This document shows, one piece after another, positions 46,391 through 58,558 of a DNA stretch of 64,000 nt. Source of the stretch: Tetraselmis striata (Eukaryota > Chlorophyta > Chlorodendrophyceae > Chlorodendrales > Chlorodendraceae); assembly GCA_006384855.1 (NCBI GenBank), contig VCJN01002435.1:62001-126000 (forward strand), read 5' to 3'. Numbering within the stretch: position 1 is the first letter of the stretch; each line of letters opens with the position of its first letter. The position numbers were made by a program, and so were the translations under genes. The notes beneath the pieces are model-generated. The model was not told where the DNA came from. It made no database searches and worked only from the letters and a program-made list of their open reading frames with translations.

Positions 46391-48101
46391 TTGCTAGAGC
46401 GGGTTGGTTGAGGAGTCGAGCGGGCTACGAAGCCCCTCTGTGTCGTCTACCTGTAGCAGCTCAAGCCAAGGGCCTGCCTGATGAGGGGTTTGGGGAAGAG
46501 TAGGGTGAAGGCAAAGTGCTTTGGGCCGCACGAAGGGGATAATAAAGCAAGCAGGCAGGCCAAAGGCCCTGATCACACCGGTTCGCGCAGGTAATCCTTA
46601 CTCGTTTCTGAAGACCGTACACGGGTCTCAAATCCGAGATGTGTAGCTGGCAACGCTTTCTGGTGACGTGGCACACGCTACGTGCGTAATATTAGCACGT
46701 GACCGCTCGCGCTCCTCCCTCATCATCCCGCCGCCAGCCCCACCCTGCCCGCGACGCAGAAGACGAGGCACCTGAACGCCACCATATGCCTACGTTAGCG
46801 CGCTGCTACCGCGTTATGCGCGTGATGGTGCCGGCCGGTGTGTCCGATTGACATCGGTGGGGCGGGATGGGTGGGCGAGACGGGTGGTCACGTGGGCTCT
46901 GAGTTTTGATCAAATGACGTTATATTTGACAGTATCAACCGGATATTAATCGCTACTCACACTCGTTTCGGTAGTTGCATCTCGGGATTGTGACCCTGCT
47001 ATACACAACTTCGTACCGGGAGGATTTCATTTAGCGAGTACCCGGGGAACCGGTGTGATGCCTATTTCATCTTTTTGTCATCGCACAGCAGGTGCCGGGC
47101 GCCTAAAACCCTAAAAACCCGCAGCAGCCTGGATGACGTGAGAACGCGCGGCGGGTGGCGCGCACATCAGCACGCGCGGGATGTATACCGGACCACGAAG
47201 ATATTTACGTGCAAAGATAGGTACCAACCAGTACATTCCTTGTCCGCTGGGTTGAGCGGTCGTCTCATGCAAAAGGTCCTCGGTTTGCATGATTCCTGGT
47301 CGATGTATTTCGGCAATATCGGCCCGGCGTGTCCTGGTGAACAACGATGCTTTACATTAGCCCTGACATTAGCCCTTCGGGGCTCGAACGAGGCAATGCT
47401 ATAGGGGATATGCCAGACTTACGACCGCAGTCGGCGCAAGAGGTCAAGTGCCGGGGCGGCTTCGGCCGATGTCCGAACTTTATTTTTACTTTATATGCAC
47501 GACCGACGCAGTGGTCGAAAAGTCTGCCCATCCTTGCTGCATGGGGACTCGGTGCATGCAGGGATTTGGAGGCAGGCAGGCAGGCTCATGATGCCGTCAA
47601 AGATTAAAGTACGGGGCAGGGGAGGCCATGCTGTGCCATGGCTAACCTGGCCACTGCACCACTTGCCCTCAATCGCACCATGAGGACGCCGGCACCCCTG
47701 CCCGCGGACCCAGCAGGCAGCAGCATATGCAGCGCCGCTACTGCTTACACCGGAGGGATGTCCTGGAGAGGGGCAAGCGAAGCATTGCCTGCAGCTTGCC
47801 CGCGCCCATCACAACCTCAACTTGGGCCGCACACATCCTACGCCGCTATCGCTCAGCGCACACGATGCAAAGCATCCAGGACCAAGTCAAAATTTGGTCA
47901 CATATTGTATTCTTATACATTCTCATGAATTGCCATCCAGCCAAAACACACAAAAGGCACAAAGTCCCACAAGCTTTTCTCAGCGAGGTCATCCAAGTCA
48001 CCGTGCGCAAGTCAAATCATGACGAGATGGGCCCGCCGCATGTGTGTCTCGCCCCCACCACTGCGCCCTCCACGACACCCCCAGAGCCTTGGGTGCGCTG
48101 C
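46391..48101. other. Intergenic region, no supported gene
   Basis: No domain, splice-consistent exon set or repeat array recognised. Frames at 47638-48240 overlap in several phases; part of this is the 3' flank of the small membrane-protein gene. Confidence 0.45.
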
Positions 48102-48750
48102 TCAGCTTTGGAGCACAACATACACGAGGGTCGCGAACAGCGCGGCAAACAGGCCGAAAAGGCCCGTCAGCAGGATGGACTCCCCATCACCAGTGGCTGC
48201 TGCCGACATCCGGCTGAGGGGCGAGGCCAGGAAGGATTGATACAGCGCCAGGCACTTCCGGGCTTCGATGTCGAACGCTGCATGGGGCGAGGGGCAGGCA
48301 CCCACATAGGGGGGGGTCTAAGGACTCATACATGTGCATTCTAAGGCAACCCAGCCAACCCAATTGGAGCTCGCATGCGGCGCGGCACCGCCTTCGGTGT
48401 AAGCTCACCTGACTCCGCATCCACCAGCCCGCTTTCCTGAGTCTCAACCCACTCCCGCTGCCGGCGCTCCGCCTCGCGCTGCTCCTGCCGCTCCCGCCAG
48501 CCGCCCAGTCCAGCCACCCGCGTTGACGCTCGCGTGCCGTGCTTCCGGAGATAGCGCTGGAGGTGCAGCCTGCCTAGCCGAGCTGGGAGACGCAGTCCTC
48601 TGCTGCCGCTTACCGAAGGCGTGGGTAGCGGGCCCTGGTACAGGTGAGCAGGGTACGGTGTGATTAAACCAGGCGTGCGCAGCCGCCAGAAGGGTTCAGG
48701 TTTTCCAGCCACTTGCGGATGCGCAAAAGGGTGGTGGCACCTGCCCCGCA
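48102..48750 (-). CDS. Small single-TM protein, 3' exons
   Basis: Two exons are supported. One ends at 48409 with a strong gtgagc donor (reading RLHLQRYLRKHGTRAS, then Arg/Glu/Gln-rich RERQEQREAERRQREWVE and GLVDAESG). The last runs 48277-48102 (acceptor ATGCAG) and reads FDIEARKCLALYQSFLASPL, then ILLTGLFGLFAALFATLVYV and a short tail before the stop. Phase 1 on both sides makes the join exact. The C-terminal hydrophobic segment is one clear membrane helix; the preceding part is a charged, likely coiled helix. The 5' end is unresolved: a frame starting at 48961 (MVLPTSPPCTLRCPARPPRS) looks like an organelle transit peptide and could be exon 1, but I could not fix the splice. Family not recognised. 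Confidence 0.55.
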
Positions 48751-48961
48751 ACCATCACGTGCCCTGATGCACGGCAGAGGGCGCCCATCCTCTGTACGCG
48801 GCGTCGACTCGAGACTTGTGAATTTGCCCCTCGGCCTTTAGTCCCGCGCAACAGCAGTGCTGAGTACAGATACCCGAGTGCCGGCGGCGTCTCACCCCGC
48901 GCGACCTTGGAGGCCGGGCGGGGCAACGCAAGGTACAGGGTGGACTTGTGGGCAGCACCAC

Positions 48962-50125
48962 ACGTTGAAGCAGGTGCTGTTTACTTTTTGGTTACAGGGA
49001 GAGCGTCAAGAGAATGGACGCAAAGTACTGGGGAAGGAAAAAGCCTACATTTAAGCAGCATTTAAGCAGGTTACTGCTTCCACCCCGCAGTCGCTGTAGA
49101 GGACCTTTCTGATTGCCTTTTATTTTGGTGATTTCCGATATCGCCTTCTGCTGCTAGCTCAGGTAATATATTCAATTAAGCAGGTGCTGTCCTGGGGATG
49201 TGCTACCTCGCCCGCGCCAGTGCTCTGTACCGTGCTCCCTGCGCCTTGGTGGACACCTCCAGACTCGCTAGACTTATTGCGGATTCGTTGCGGAAGCACG
49301 TGCAGCAATCTACCCGCCCGTAAACCACGTCTAGGGTACATAACATTGTCTAGGGTATAAACCCTGGATATGAGGGTCATAAAGCAGTTTCAAAGTTGAG
49401 TCTGGTTTTGCCAAAAAAGTCGCGCAGGCTGGTTTACACAGACAGGGGCCGAAATTGACAGGACGGTGAAGTGAATGAAAGCGTGGAGGGAAAACTGGAA
49501 GATGGCAGGCTCAGCTGTTATGGCTGCTTTTATGTCTACTCGTGCTGCACCCAAAACGGGCGCGACGACAGGTGCCTAGTTCCCGTACCACTGAGCAGCA
49601 CTTGCAGCCGAAAAGCGGTAAGTTAGAGAAAGGGAGGAAACCCCATATATAAACGAGTTTAGATCATTTCAAAGTTGAGCCAAGTTTTGCCAGTCACGAG
49701 CGAACGGAGAGAGCACCAGTACGGGTTTGCGGGGCTAGGTTCAGGTAGGAGGGCCGCCCCACGCGCCCTTCGCGCTCGTAGCGCCTGTCACGCGCGTAAC
49801 GTACACGCGCGAAGCTTTGTCGCTGCGAACCAGTTGTAACACGCAGTGTGACAACCGACTGACGCAGCGGTGAGATGGTACATGAGGCGGTCTGTTGAGC
49901 CGCCATGCGCAGGTGTGCGGATGGTTGAGCCACACTCGGCAGTAGCTGTAAGAAGCGCCGTCCCGAGGAAGGTCTAAATGAAGTCTGCAAGGGGGGGGGG
50001 GGGGGGTCAGGTCCTGACACATGGCGCTCATCCCGTCGTTGAGCTGCCAGCGTTCGCCTTGCGACGGTCACCGAAAGGTGGCCTCGCAAAGCGCCAGAAG
50101 CTCCTACGAAAGGCGCCCCACACCG
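48962..50125. other. Intergenic region, no supported gene
   Basis: Contains a copy of dispersed repeat family 1 (about 49625-49695) and a G run near 49989-50006. No gene recognised. Confidence 0.45.
49625..49695 (+). repeat. Dispersed repeat family 1, copy 3
   Basis: GAGAAAGGGAGGAAACCCCAT followed by a GAGTTTAGATCATTTCAAA-type segment, as at 2804 and 8522. A fragment (TTTCAAAGTTGAG, then TGGTTTTGCC) also lies near 49388. Confidence 0.5.
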
Positions 50126-51211
50126 TCATTCGTGCTCACCTTCGCGGCCACGCCCACGGCCGCCACCACGCCCACGTCCGCGCCCGCGCCCTGCAATCGC
50201 TACCGCTACTCGAACAGTGGCAGTTGCTTTGGCGCTGCTGCTAACTGTCGCCTCGAAGACGCGACGCTCGTAGCCCTTCATAAGGTCCCCAAATATCGCA
50301 GAACCCATATGCTCAGAAGCAGGCTGAAAGTGCTCGGCTCGCATCACGTCCAGAACACCTTGGTCACCGTGCACACGCTTGACCTCATTAAGCCTTCGTA
50401 AGAAGGCCACACGAAAGCGAAACGCCTTGTCAGTGGCCTCGGCGTGGTTCCGAGCTCTCGCGAGGTAGGGGGTGAAGTCCTAGCTTGCAGCAGGGACGTA
50501 GGGCAGCAGCTCGTCGAGTGCCACGAAAAGTGCGGCCATGTGGGCGCCGAAACACGACATCCATAGATACTCCTCCTGTGCCGGCAGACGCCGGTTATCC
50601 TGCTTGAGGCACTCGTTCGTTAGGTCGGTGCTCAAGGGGAAGAGTCCAAGCACTCCGCTGACCGGTCGAACGGCCTCGTAACCAGACTGTGCTCGTTGCA
50701 GTAGCTCCGGCACTGCGAGGTAGTCATCCTCGTCACTCACGGATTTTGCTCCGACACGGCTGCTCTGGGCTAGCTCTAGCAAGTCGGGGCGCTCTGCGGC
50801 TCCCCCGCTGCCTGTCAGCTGTCCCGCAATGCGCTGCCCGGAACCGGAACCATGTGCTCCTTCTCCATCAATAACGCTCTCACGAGCCGTCAATTGGGCC
50901 AACGCTGCGGTAAGCTCGCGCAGCAATATAGACTGGGCCTTCACGTATGCTTGAAGCGATTCGAGCGTCGGCTCAAAGACGGGTTCTTCTCCATCTGAAA
51001 TAGTAACGCGCGGACGTACGGATGAGAATTTCACACACGGGTAGTGAGCCGGGTGTGGTCTTGGTCCACAGCACTGAGAAGCCGATGTACGGCACTTTGC
51101 GTGCCGCCCGCGGCGAAAACATCGGTCACCCACGTACCCATCAAATCTTATAAAACCATCATCGTAGTCCGCTAGATTGGACCACTCTCTCTCCTCCTGC
51201 CCGCACAACAC
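50126..51211 (-). pseudogene. Gag-like protein with RG-rich C-terminus, one in-frame TAG
   Basis: One minus frame runs from 51211 to 50126, about 361 codons, broken only by a TAG at 50482-50480. The N-terminus has a Cys cluster (GDRCFRRGRHAKCRTSASQC, ending CCG). Next come FEPTLESLQAYVKAQSILLR and ELTAALAQLTARE (coiled coil), an acidic/Ser linker, and a folded-looking segment (EEYLWMSCFGAHMAALFVAL, then DELLPYV). After the stop the same frame continues DFTPYLARARNHAEATDKAF, RVAFLRRLNEVKRVHGDQGV and a GRGRGRGRGG tail. RG tails bind nucleic acid in many Gag-like proteins. The TAG may be a decay mutation or a programmed readthrough site. Confidence 0.55.
51066..51211. repeat. Direct repeat R at the divergence point
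   Basis: Shares TGTACGGCACTTTGCG, CCCATCAAATCTTATAAAAC and CTCCTGCCCGCACAAC with 54130-54284. It holds the Gag-like start region, so it may carry promoter elements for both divergent genes. Confidence 0.8.
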
Positions 51212-51289
51212 TATCGTCTCGCGGTTTCGGACCGTGCAGAGTGCTCATGCCCTCGGAAGCGGTACTAAACCTTCTATCTCCCGCTCTCG

Positions 51290-54120
51290 ATGCCGCTATA
51301 TGACCAGTTCAAGCCGAGGACTTATTTTCTCTATTCCCCACGTGGCTCACTGCCCGACGACCCCTTTGCTCTGTCAGGCGACGGCTCACTCACCGCCCCC
51401 AAAATGATCGACGCCGGGAAGGCGGCGGGGGTCGGAGGCGTCGCGACGGCGGCTACGGCGCAAGACTCCATCGCGGCGGCGCGTCATGAGGCGCAAGACA
51501 CAAGAATGAAGCAACTCATCTAGGAGCAGCTCTCCGGGTTTTTCACCACTCAAGAGACTCCTATGCCGCCGGCTGCCACCGGTGAAGAGGACGCCATTAT
51601 TCCGGGCGGGAACGAGTCCCGCGCCGGTGGTCAAGACCGGAACGCCCGTACGCCAATCGCCCCTTCGAACGAACTACATTTCTTTGATTGGAAAACCGCC
51701 CTCGCTAGGGCTCTGTCCGGTTTCGAGAACGGGATGCGTCCCGATAGGCTGCGGCGCCCGGGGCTCTTTCCCATCGCTCAAGGCCATCGTCCACATACCA
51801 CAACATGGAAGCCATCGACGACAGCCATCGGTTCCGCCGCGTCTACATCCGCAAGTATTACTGGGATACGCACGCAGATGCACCACGGCGACACCTTCGC
51901 TTTCGACGCACGTCGTTTGGGAGCGCTACCTCCGCCCCGGTACTGAGCTCACCGAGCTACAGGAGCCCTACAAGGACCGCGTCTACGACGCCAACATCGC
52001 TAGCGCCGCGAAAACCACCGCCCGTCAGCACTTCGTCGTCTACGAGGTCCTCCGGCGCAACGACTGCGAGCGAGACGGTGGCGGCGGCAGCCGCAATAAA
52101 CCTTCCAAACTACGCGCCCGGAGCGCGAGGCGGTGGCGCCACGAACCACCTTCGCGAGGGACGTCACCAAGGACTCTGGTTCGGGCAAGGCGAAAAATGA
52201 GGCCCATGCGGTCGACGGTGCCGAATGATGGAGTGCTCCGCCATGCCGACCCCATGCATATGATTGCGTTTCGAGCACACGCCTCCGGACGCGCCTTCCA
52301 AGCAACGCTGCAATGGAGTCGTCGTTATGAGCGGGACTCCCTCACCGCTGACCCTCCTACGCGAGCCGTCACCCTCCCTATACCCTCGCCGGGGTCAACC
52401 CCTCCGGCTCTACTCTGTTATTCCACATCGGGGATCTACACCGACTCCCTGTTTCTGCCCCCCCCCCCCCCCCCCCCCCCCCCGCGATCTGCCGCGCTAA
52501 TCCTCTTTGTCTGCCGGCCGCGCAGCGGCATCTCGCGGACAGCTAGACGAGCCCGGTATACTCACGCGACGCTCGCTATACGAGGTCAGCGGGTACAGTG
52601 CCCTACCCTCCTTGCATCATCTTGGTGCTGCACCTGGCTATGTTGTCACCACCCGGCGAGCACCACCCTCGGCAGCGGCGAACCCGACAGCGGCGTACGG
52701 AGCGTTCCGGCGCGTCCGCCACTCTACGAAAACACCTACCTACTTTATCGCCGACGTTGAAGCGAAGGCCCCCTGGAGCGAGCTCATGCGAGGCAACATC
52801 GATGCCCTCTACGGCACGGACGATGACTGGAACGCCAAGGTGCTCGACATTCTGACTGATTCGCTCACGGCTAGCATCTAATCCAACTACGAAGGCAAGA
52901 TTCGCCTCTTTGCCGAAGTCGGCATCGACGAAGAAGGAATGTCCCCCCCATGGACTTCACCGACCCTACCTGCGTCCGCTACCTCACCTGTATTGCGGAG
53001 CGCGGCACCATCGGCGCCGGCTCTCTGCAGCCCTACCTCTCAGCCATCAACAAACACCTTCTTGCGTCATACCGGTCGGGATGCCGCCCCGGCCACCGGC
53101 CCAGCCATCGGCGACATGAAGCGCGCGCTTCAAATCCGTCAACTCAAGACTATCGCGGAGCTGCGGCGCGCCCCCCTTCCAAGCGACGTCATCACCGACG
53201 TCCTCGACGACCTCGCTACCCTTCGTCCAATGACCACCCCCGGCTACGGCACCATCCTCTGCGAGGGCGCTGCGGCGGTTTGTTCAACATTTATGTTTTA
53301 CTCCCCTGGTGAGTCCAGCGCGTCTCTTGCCAACTCTGCGACATTCCCGTGGCGGACACTCACAACATCACCCTCTTCGTCAATAACCGCGAGAAGGGGG
53401 GACATAGCAAGCGTCGAGACGGGTTCAAGCCCATACTCCAAAACCCTGCCACCACCGTGCCCGCGTGGACAGCCCTTCTCCGCCGCTTCGTCTCCTACCG
53501 CGACGCGCGGCGTTCCGGGCAGTCCCCACCGCCAAGCAATCTCACCGATTCCGAGCGCTCCTTGGCGACAGAGGTACCCCTCCCCTTACGCGGAACGCCT
53601 CCACCCTCGGCGACTGGCTGAAGCTGGCCGTCGGCCGCATCAATCGAGCCCCCCCCCCCCCCCCCCCCCCCCCAGAAGGTTTCGTGTGGACCTGGCACTC
53701 CTTACGTAAGGGCGATGCGTCCGGCGCAAACGCAACTACATGCGTGCCCCCTAGACAATATCCGCCATTGGGGCGGTTAAGTCCGCAATTATGCAGTAAT
53801 CAACGACTACATCGACCCGACAACGCTTCCTACCCGCGCCGCCACACTTCTGTTCGGCTGCCCCCCCCCCCCCCCCCCCCCCCCTATTCGCAGCTTTCTC
53901 GATAGCGCCCCCGCTCCGTCGGACGCCGCCCGGCCCCCTCCGCAGTCCAAGACTGAAGTAGCTAATCTTCTCTGCCTACCTTCCCCTTTGAAATGTTTAG
54001 AGCTTTGTTCTTGGAGATCCCATTTTTCCCCTCCTTGCAGCTAGGGTATGCGGGTGTTGACACCAGCGCTGCCCGCGATCTCTGTGCCACTCCAGTGATC
54101 GACTACCGGCCGCAGTCCTA
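51290..54120 (+). pseudogene. Tyrosine recombinase of a DIRS/Crypton-like element, frameshifted
   Basis: Coding text moves among all three plus frames. The N-terminal part reads MPLYDQFKPRTYFLYSPRGS and later MEAIDDSHRFRRVYIRKYYW and VWERYLRPGTELTELQEPYK. The core-binding domain follows (NYEGKIRLFAEVGIDEEGMS, then AERGTIGAGSLQPYLSAINK) and MKRALQIRQLKTIAELRRAP. The catalytic part has GFVWTWHSLRKG (H-x-x-R box), NIRHWGG (second His/Trp box) and VINDYIDPTTLP (nucleophile Tyr). The position expected to hold the first catalytic Arg reads SPGESSAS, so that residue seems lost. Stops, frameshifts and three poly-C expansions (near 52458, 53648 and 53861) break it. It ends LCATPVIDYRPQS at a TAG near 54120. 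Confidence 0.7.
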
Positions 54121-54129
54121 GTGCTTCAG

Positions 54130-54284
54130 CACTGGGAAGCCAATAGATGTACGGCACTTTGCGAAACTGCCGCGGAGAAAACAACGGTCACCCCCGTACC
54201 CATCAAATCTTATAAAACCATCATCGTTTGCTAGACTGGACCACTCTCTTAGTTTTGTTATGGCCTCCTGCCCGCACAACTCGC
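54130..54284. repeat. Direct repeat R' after the recombinase gene
   Basis: Second copy of 51066-51211, with a 14-nt insertion near its right end (TAGTTTTGTTATGG). Its left limit lies within ten bases of the recombinase stop codon. Confidence 0.8.
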
Positions 54285-54499
54285 CCTCCGTAAACCCTAA
54301 ACTCTAAACATCTTTTGTGGCTCTTTGCCGCAAGTACCCCGCCCATAACTAAATGTAACTAAGCTTAAATGGAACTAAGCTTGCGCACTTTTCGGCTAAT
54401 CTTCGTCCTTGCCCACCTCGTCCCTTTATATATATTGGCATCACATAATACGCAGGGTACGGCGGGTACCAGTACGGGTAATCCTAGGGCGGATATATG

Positions 54500-54748
54500 C
54501 TGACCTTTCGTGGTCAGTGCCGGGCAGTTTGATGGTAGTGTTTTTTACCGTGATCCAAAAGTGTTGGAAATTCCGTCACTGACCGCTAGTTAGTTTTGCA
54601 GAATGCTTCGGCAATGTGCTTGCGGCGCATCGAGTACACAGCCCATGGCTTTCCGTAATCGGATCGTTGCCTAAACGCTCGCCGTAGAGACGCTGCAACG
54701 GTTGTGAGATACACTGTTGCCAGTCCTGTCCGGGCCTGAGGGCAGGAA
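54500..54748 (+). repeat. Dispersed repeat family 2, copy 2
   Basis: Diverged full copy of 16364-16606, from CCTTTCGTGGTCAGTGCCGG to GTTGCCAGTCCTGTCC, lying just beyond the 50-54 kb element. Confidence 0.6.
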
Positions 54749-55599
54749 AAACGAACCAGTGCGGGTAATCCTTATTATTACGAGTTCTGTCGTCGGGCCA
54801 CTGCTGGTGACAACTACGCGCATGCTGCGCCAGGCGAGCGCCAGTCGCAACCACTTCTCCGCTCAACACTGCCGCTTTCACCCATCCAGCCCTCGATAAT
54901 CTGCTATACGACACTCCGCTTGGCCTCGTGCCTCACTGTCCAGGTACACATACGCCCAGATGACACTAGCGCACAACTCGCGCTCCGAGCTGCACCTGTC
55001 GCTGTAGACTGGCCTGCCCGCCGAGCCGCATGCTGCGCGCTGCCGCCTCGTTGGGCCGCCACCCTGGGCTTGCGTGTTACCCTCTCCTCGCCGCCTCGAA
55101 ATCGCTGTAGCGAGCAGCCCCGTAGTCGCCTGGGAGTTCCGACTCATAGGGGAACAGAGGCGTCCACTAGCGGTCCAGTGTTGGTCGCGGGCTGGGAATG
55201 GGTAGGCCGCTTGCCTATTTCCGCAGCTGCACACTCGTACCTGTACAAGATCTATGGCTGCCAGATACGACCGACCGCTTCGTCGTCGCAGGAGCTAGGG
55301 TTCACCCACGCCGACAAGTGTGCCCGCGCCAGGACAGCCGGTAGCCGCATTTTATCCACACCAGCCTATTTAGCGAGTCTTGCCGCGGCTGTTGCACGCG
55401 TGTGTCAACCTCATAGCCGCAAGGGCAAGGCGAATTCCTAATTGATCGGCGGACGTCGGCGGCGCGTAGCAGGCCAAACCCGTAGATACTCTACCTCCCG
55501 CCCCCGCCGCCGCGGAGAAGTTGCCGGAACGAGTTTTCTGACGCCTGCCGCCACTCGTAGGCCACTCTTCACCCGCTACCCACTCGCCGGGCCGCCGCG
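54749..55599. other. Upstream flank of the iPGM gene, no supported gene
   Basis: An open frame at 54920-55441 (+) has no recognisable domain and overlaps a minus frame of similar length, so it is not called. The last 100 bases are GC-rich and probably hold the iPGM promoter and 5' UTR. Confidence 0.45.
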
Positions 55600-58527
55600 A
55601 TGGAGCTCGCCCCCCACCCGACCCTGTCGAAGCCGGAGGCACCCGTGATGGTGTGCATTCTGGACGGCTGGGGCGAGAACAAGGTGCAGGACGAGTACAA
55701 CGCCATCGCGTCCGCGGAAACTCCCGTCACCGACGCGCTCAAGGAGACCGCGCCCGACCGCTGGAGGACGGTGCAGGTGCGCAGAGGCGTCCGGAGCTTG
55801 TCCTGTCCTGTGCCCCATCCTGCTACCCGTAGCCCCACCTGCCTCACCCTTACGACTGCTAGCCGTGGGCCTAACCCCCTTCTCCCCTCTTCGCGGGTTT
55901 TTCCTGTTGCCTGATAATGTTGCGCGATAGGCGCACGGCACGGCGGTTGGTCTGCCCACTGACGACGACATGGGCAACAGCGAGGTGGGCCACAATGCGC
56001 TCGGCTCGGGCCAGCTGATCGCGCAGGGCGCCCGGCTGGTGGACATGGCGCTCGAGGACGGCTCAATCTTCAAGGACGACGGCTGGAAGTACATCAGCTC
56101 CGCCTTTGAGGCCAACACTGTCCACTTCATCGGCTTGCTCTCCAACGGCGGCGTGCACTCGCGTGACGACCAGCTCCACAAGATGCTGGACGGCTGCGCC
56201 GCCTCGGGCGCCAAGCGCGTCCGCCTGCACGTCCTCACGGATGGCCGCGATGTCCCAGACGGCTCCTCCCGTGCGCCCCCCCCCCCCCCCCCCCCCCCCC
56301 CCCGAGCCATTATGGAACCAGCATAGCCACTCCATGCTCTGGATGCTGCCCGCCATGAGCCCTTGCTTCATTCGCACCGGATCCTGCCGCTAACCAGCAC
56401 CACCACCGCCCCGCTCCTGCCAGACGAGTTTGTGACAGCCCTGAAGGCAAAGTGCGAGGAGCTGTCCGCGGCGGGAATGGACACCAAGATCGCGTCTGGC
56501 GGCGGCCGCATGGGCGTCACCATGGACCGCTACGAGGTGCGCCCTGGCGCCGCTGCAATCACAGATAGCTGGGCCATGCCCCGATGGCAGCTGCCGGCTC
56601 CACATCCTCTGGCTTGCCCAGAGCCTCTTCCCCCCCACCCACAGTTACTGGGATTGCTCTCTTCCTAAGTGCATGCAGCCCTCAAGAGGCATTGCTGCAC
56701 CTGCTAGTGGGGCACGTAGTCGGAGCTCACTCCGGTTGGAGCATGTATGGAAACACGTGGGAGGGACACCGAGCCGCCCGTCGCCCTGGCTACGCAGGCG
56801 GACTGGGACATTGTGAAGAAGGGCTGGGATGCGCACGTCCTGGGCGAGGCACCCAACAAGTTCACCGACCCCGTAGAGGCTGTCTCCACCCTGCGCGTGA
56901 GTCCCCCCCCTCCCCTCCCCTGGGTGACGTCTTGTCGTCGGCAGTTGTCTCAGCTGGCAAGAGCCTTGCATCCCTCCTCTCCTGTTCTGCAGAGTGACTT
57001 CGCGTTGCAGCACGGTGTGGAGGAGAGCCGAGCTGCGCCTGTGCTTGTGCCTGTGGGGGGATGTGTGCGCGCTGATTGCCCCCCCCCTTTGCCCCCCCCC
57101 CCCCCCCCCCTTCCCTCCCCCCTCACTCCTCTCGCTTTCCTCCAGGGCGACCCCGACAACCCCATTACCGACCAGTGGCTGGCCCCCTTCGTCATTACAG
57201 ACGACGCCGGTGCGCCGGTGGGGCCCGTGCAGGACGACGACGCTGTCGTCATCTTCAACTTCCGCGCAGATCGCGTGGTGGAACTGAGCAAGGCGCTCGA
57301 GTACGAGGATTTCAACGCCTTTGACCGCGTGCGCTTCCCCAAGGCGAGCGCCCCCTCCCCCCCTTCCTGAACTCTCAGCAGCCCACCAATAGCTTGCTTG
57401 CATGGCTAGCCTGTGGCCCACTTTCTTCTGCTCCCCACTGCCCTAAGACGATTCACACGCGTTAGCCCTACCGGCTGGCTGCACACTACTTTCTGCCGAG
57501 CTAGCCTGGATGGCTGTGAGTGCGTCTATGTGTACAGGTGCCCATGCCTTGATAAGAACCCATATACCAAGAGCCTCAAATTTGGGCCGCATGCAATCTA
57601 CATGAATATTCACTATCTTTCCGCTACAGTTTAGTATGTATTTCACCTCTTGACTAGGAGGGGCGGGTTGTTCCTCGCAGTGATATTCAAACCACGTCGG
57701 CACTTGCGGGAAGAAGGGGTGGGCGTATGTTTACAGTGAGGGGGAGGGCAGGGCTCTCAGCCTGACGCGCCCCTGCTCGGCGGGACCATCTCCCCGCAGA
57801 TCAAGTTTGCGGGGCTGATGCAGTATGATGGCGACCTCAAGCTGCCCGCCAACTTCCTCGTCCCTCCGCCCGCCATCAGCAAGGTCTCAGGTGGGGCGCC
57901 CTCCCCCGCCTTGTCCTTGCTGGGTGGTTGCAGCGCATGCCGTGCCATTTGGGAGGGCGGTCATTAGGGAAGATGGGCTGTGTGAGGACTGATGAGCGAC
58001 GGCGGACACCCGCTGTAGGCGAATTCATGGTCAAGAACGGCGTCACTACCTTTGCCTGCTCCGAGACCCAGAAGTTCGGGCATGTGAGTGAGATTATGGC
58101 GACCAATCCCATAATGCCCCCCCCCCCCCCCCCCCCCTCTCTTCCCTATTTCTCCGTCTCCCAAATGTAGAGACCAGACCCCCCCCCCCCACCTCCCCCC
58201 TGGGTCCTCGTCCCAGGTGAATTGATTGATTGTATCAGAACGGCCTACAGTGCGCTGGCTGTTGAACCTGCCGGCCAGCGAGAGTCAGCCGCAGTCGTTC
58301 CCCCGCCCCCTCCTCAAGTGCCCCCCTCCCCCTCCTCTAACTGGCACCGCCTCTGCCCCTGCGCCATCAGGTCACCTTCTTCTGGAACGGCAACCGCTCG
58401 GGCTACTTTGACGAGAGCATGGAGACCTACGTGGAGGTGCGGCGCGGCCGGTTGGCAATGCCGGTGACATTTCGGACATTTGGGAGCGGTGGGAAAGTGT
58501 GATGTGATGTGATGTTGTTTGGTGGTG

Positions 58528-58558
<31 letters not shown>

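Larger units (their letters stand above)
50126..54290. mobile_element. Kangaroo-like relic: Gag-like frame (-) divergent from a tyrosine recombinase (+)
   Basis: A Gag-like frame runs leftward from 51211 and a tyrosine-recombinase gene runs rightward from about 51290 to 54120. A repeat of about 150 bp lies at the divergence point (51066-51211) and again right after the recombinase (about 54130-54284) in the same orientation. Both copies encode the Gag-like N-terminus on the minus strand (GFIRFDGY, then GDRCF and AKCRTS). In PAT and kangaroo elements the recombinase is encoded opposite to gag/RT, which fits this arrangement. No reverse transcriptase was recognised. All ORFs carry stops or frameshifts, so it is not autonomous. 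Confidence 0.6.

Noticed and set aside
51582-52760. 392-residue open frame on the plus strand
   Set aside because: It overlaps the recombinase pseudogene; only part of it (VWERYLRPGTELTELQ...) is coding-like. The rest is out-of-frame shadow and poly-Pro from a C run.
54920-55441. 173-residue plus-strand frame upstream of iPGM
   Set aside because: No recognisable domain, overlapping antisense frame of similar length and composition like the surrounding intergenic DNA.
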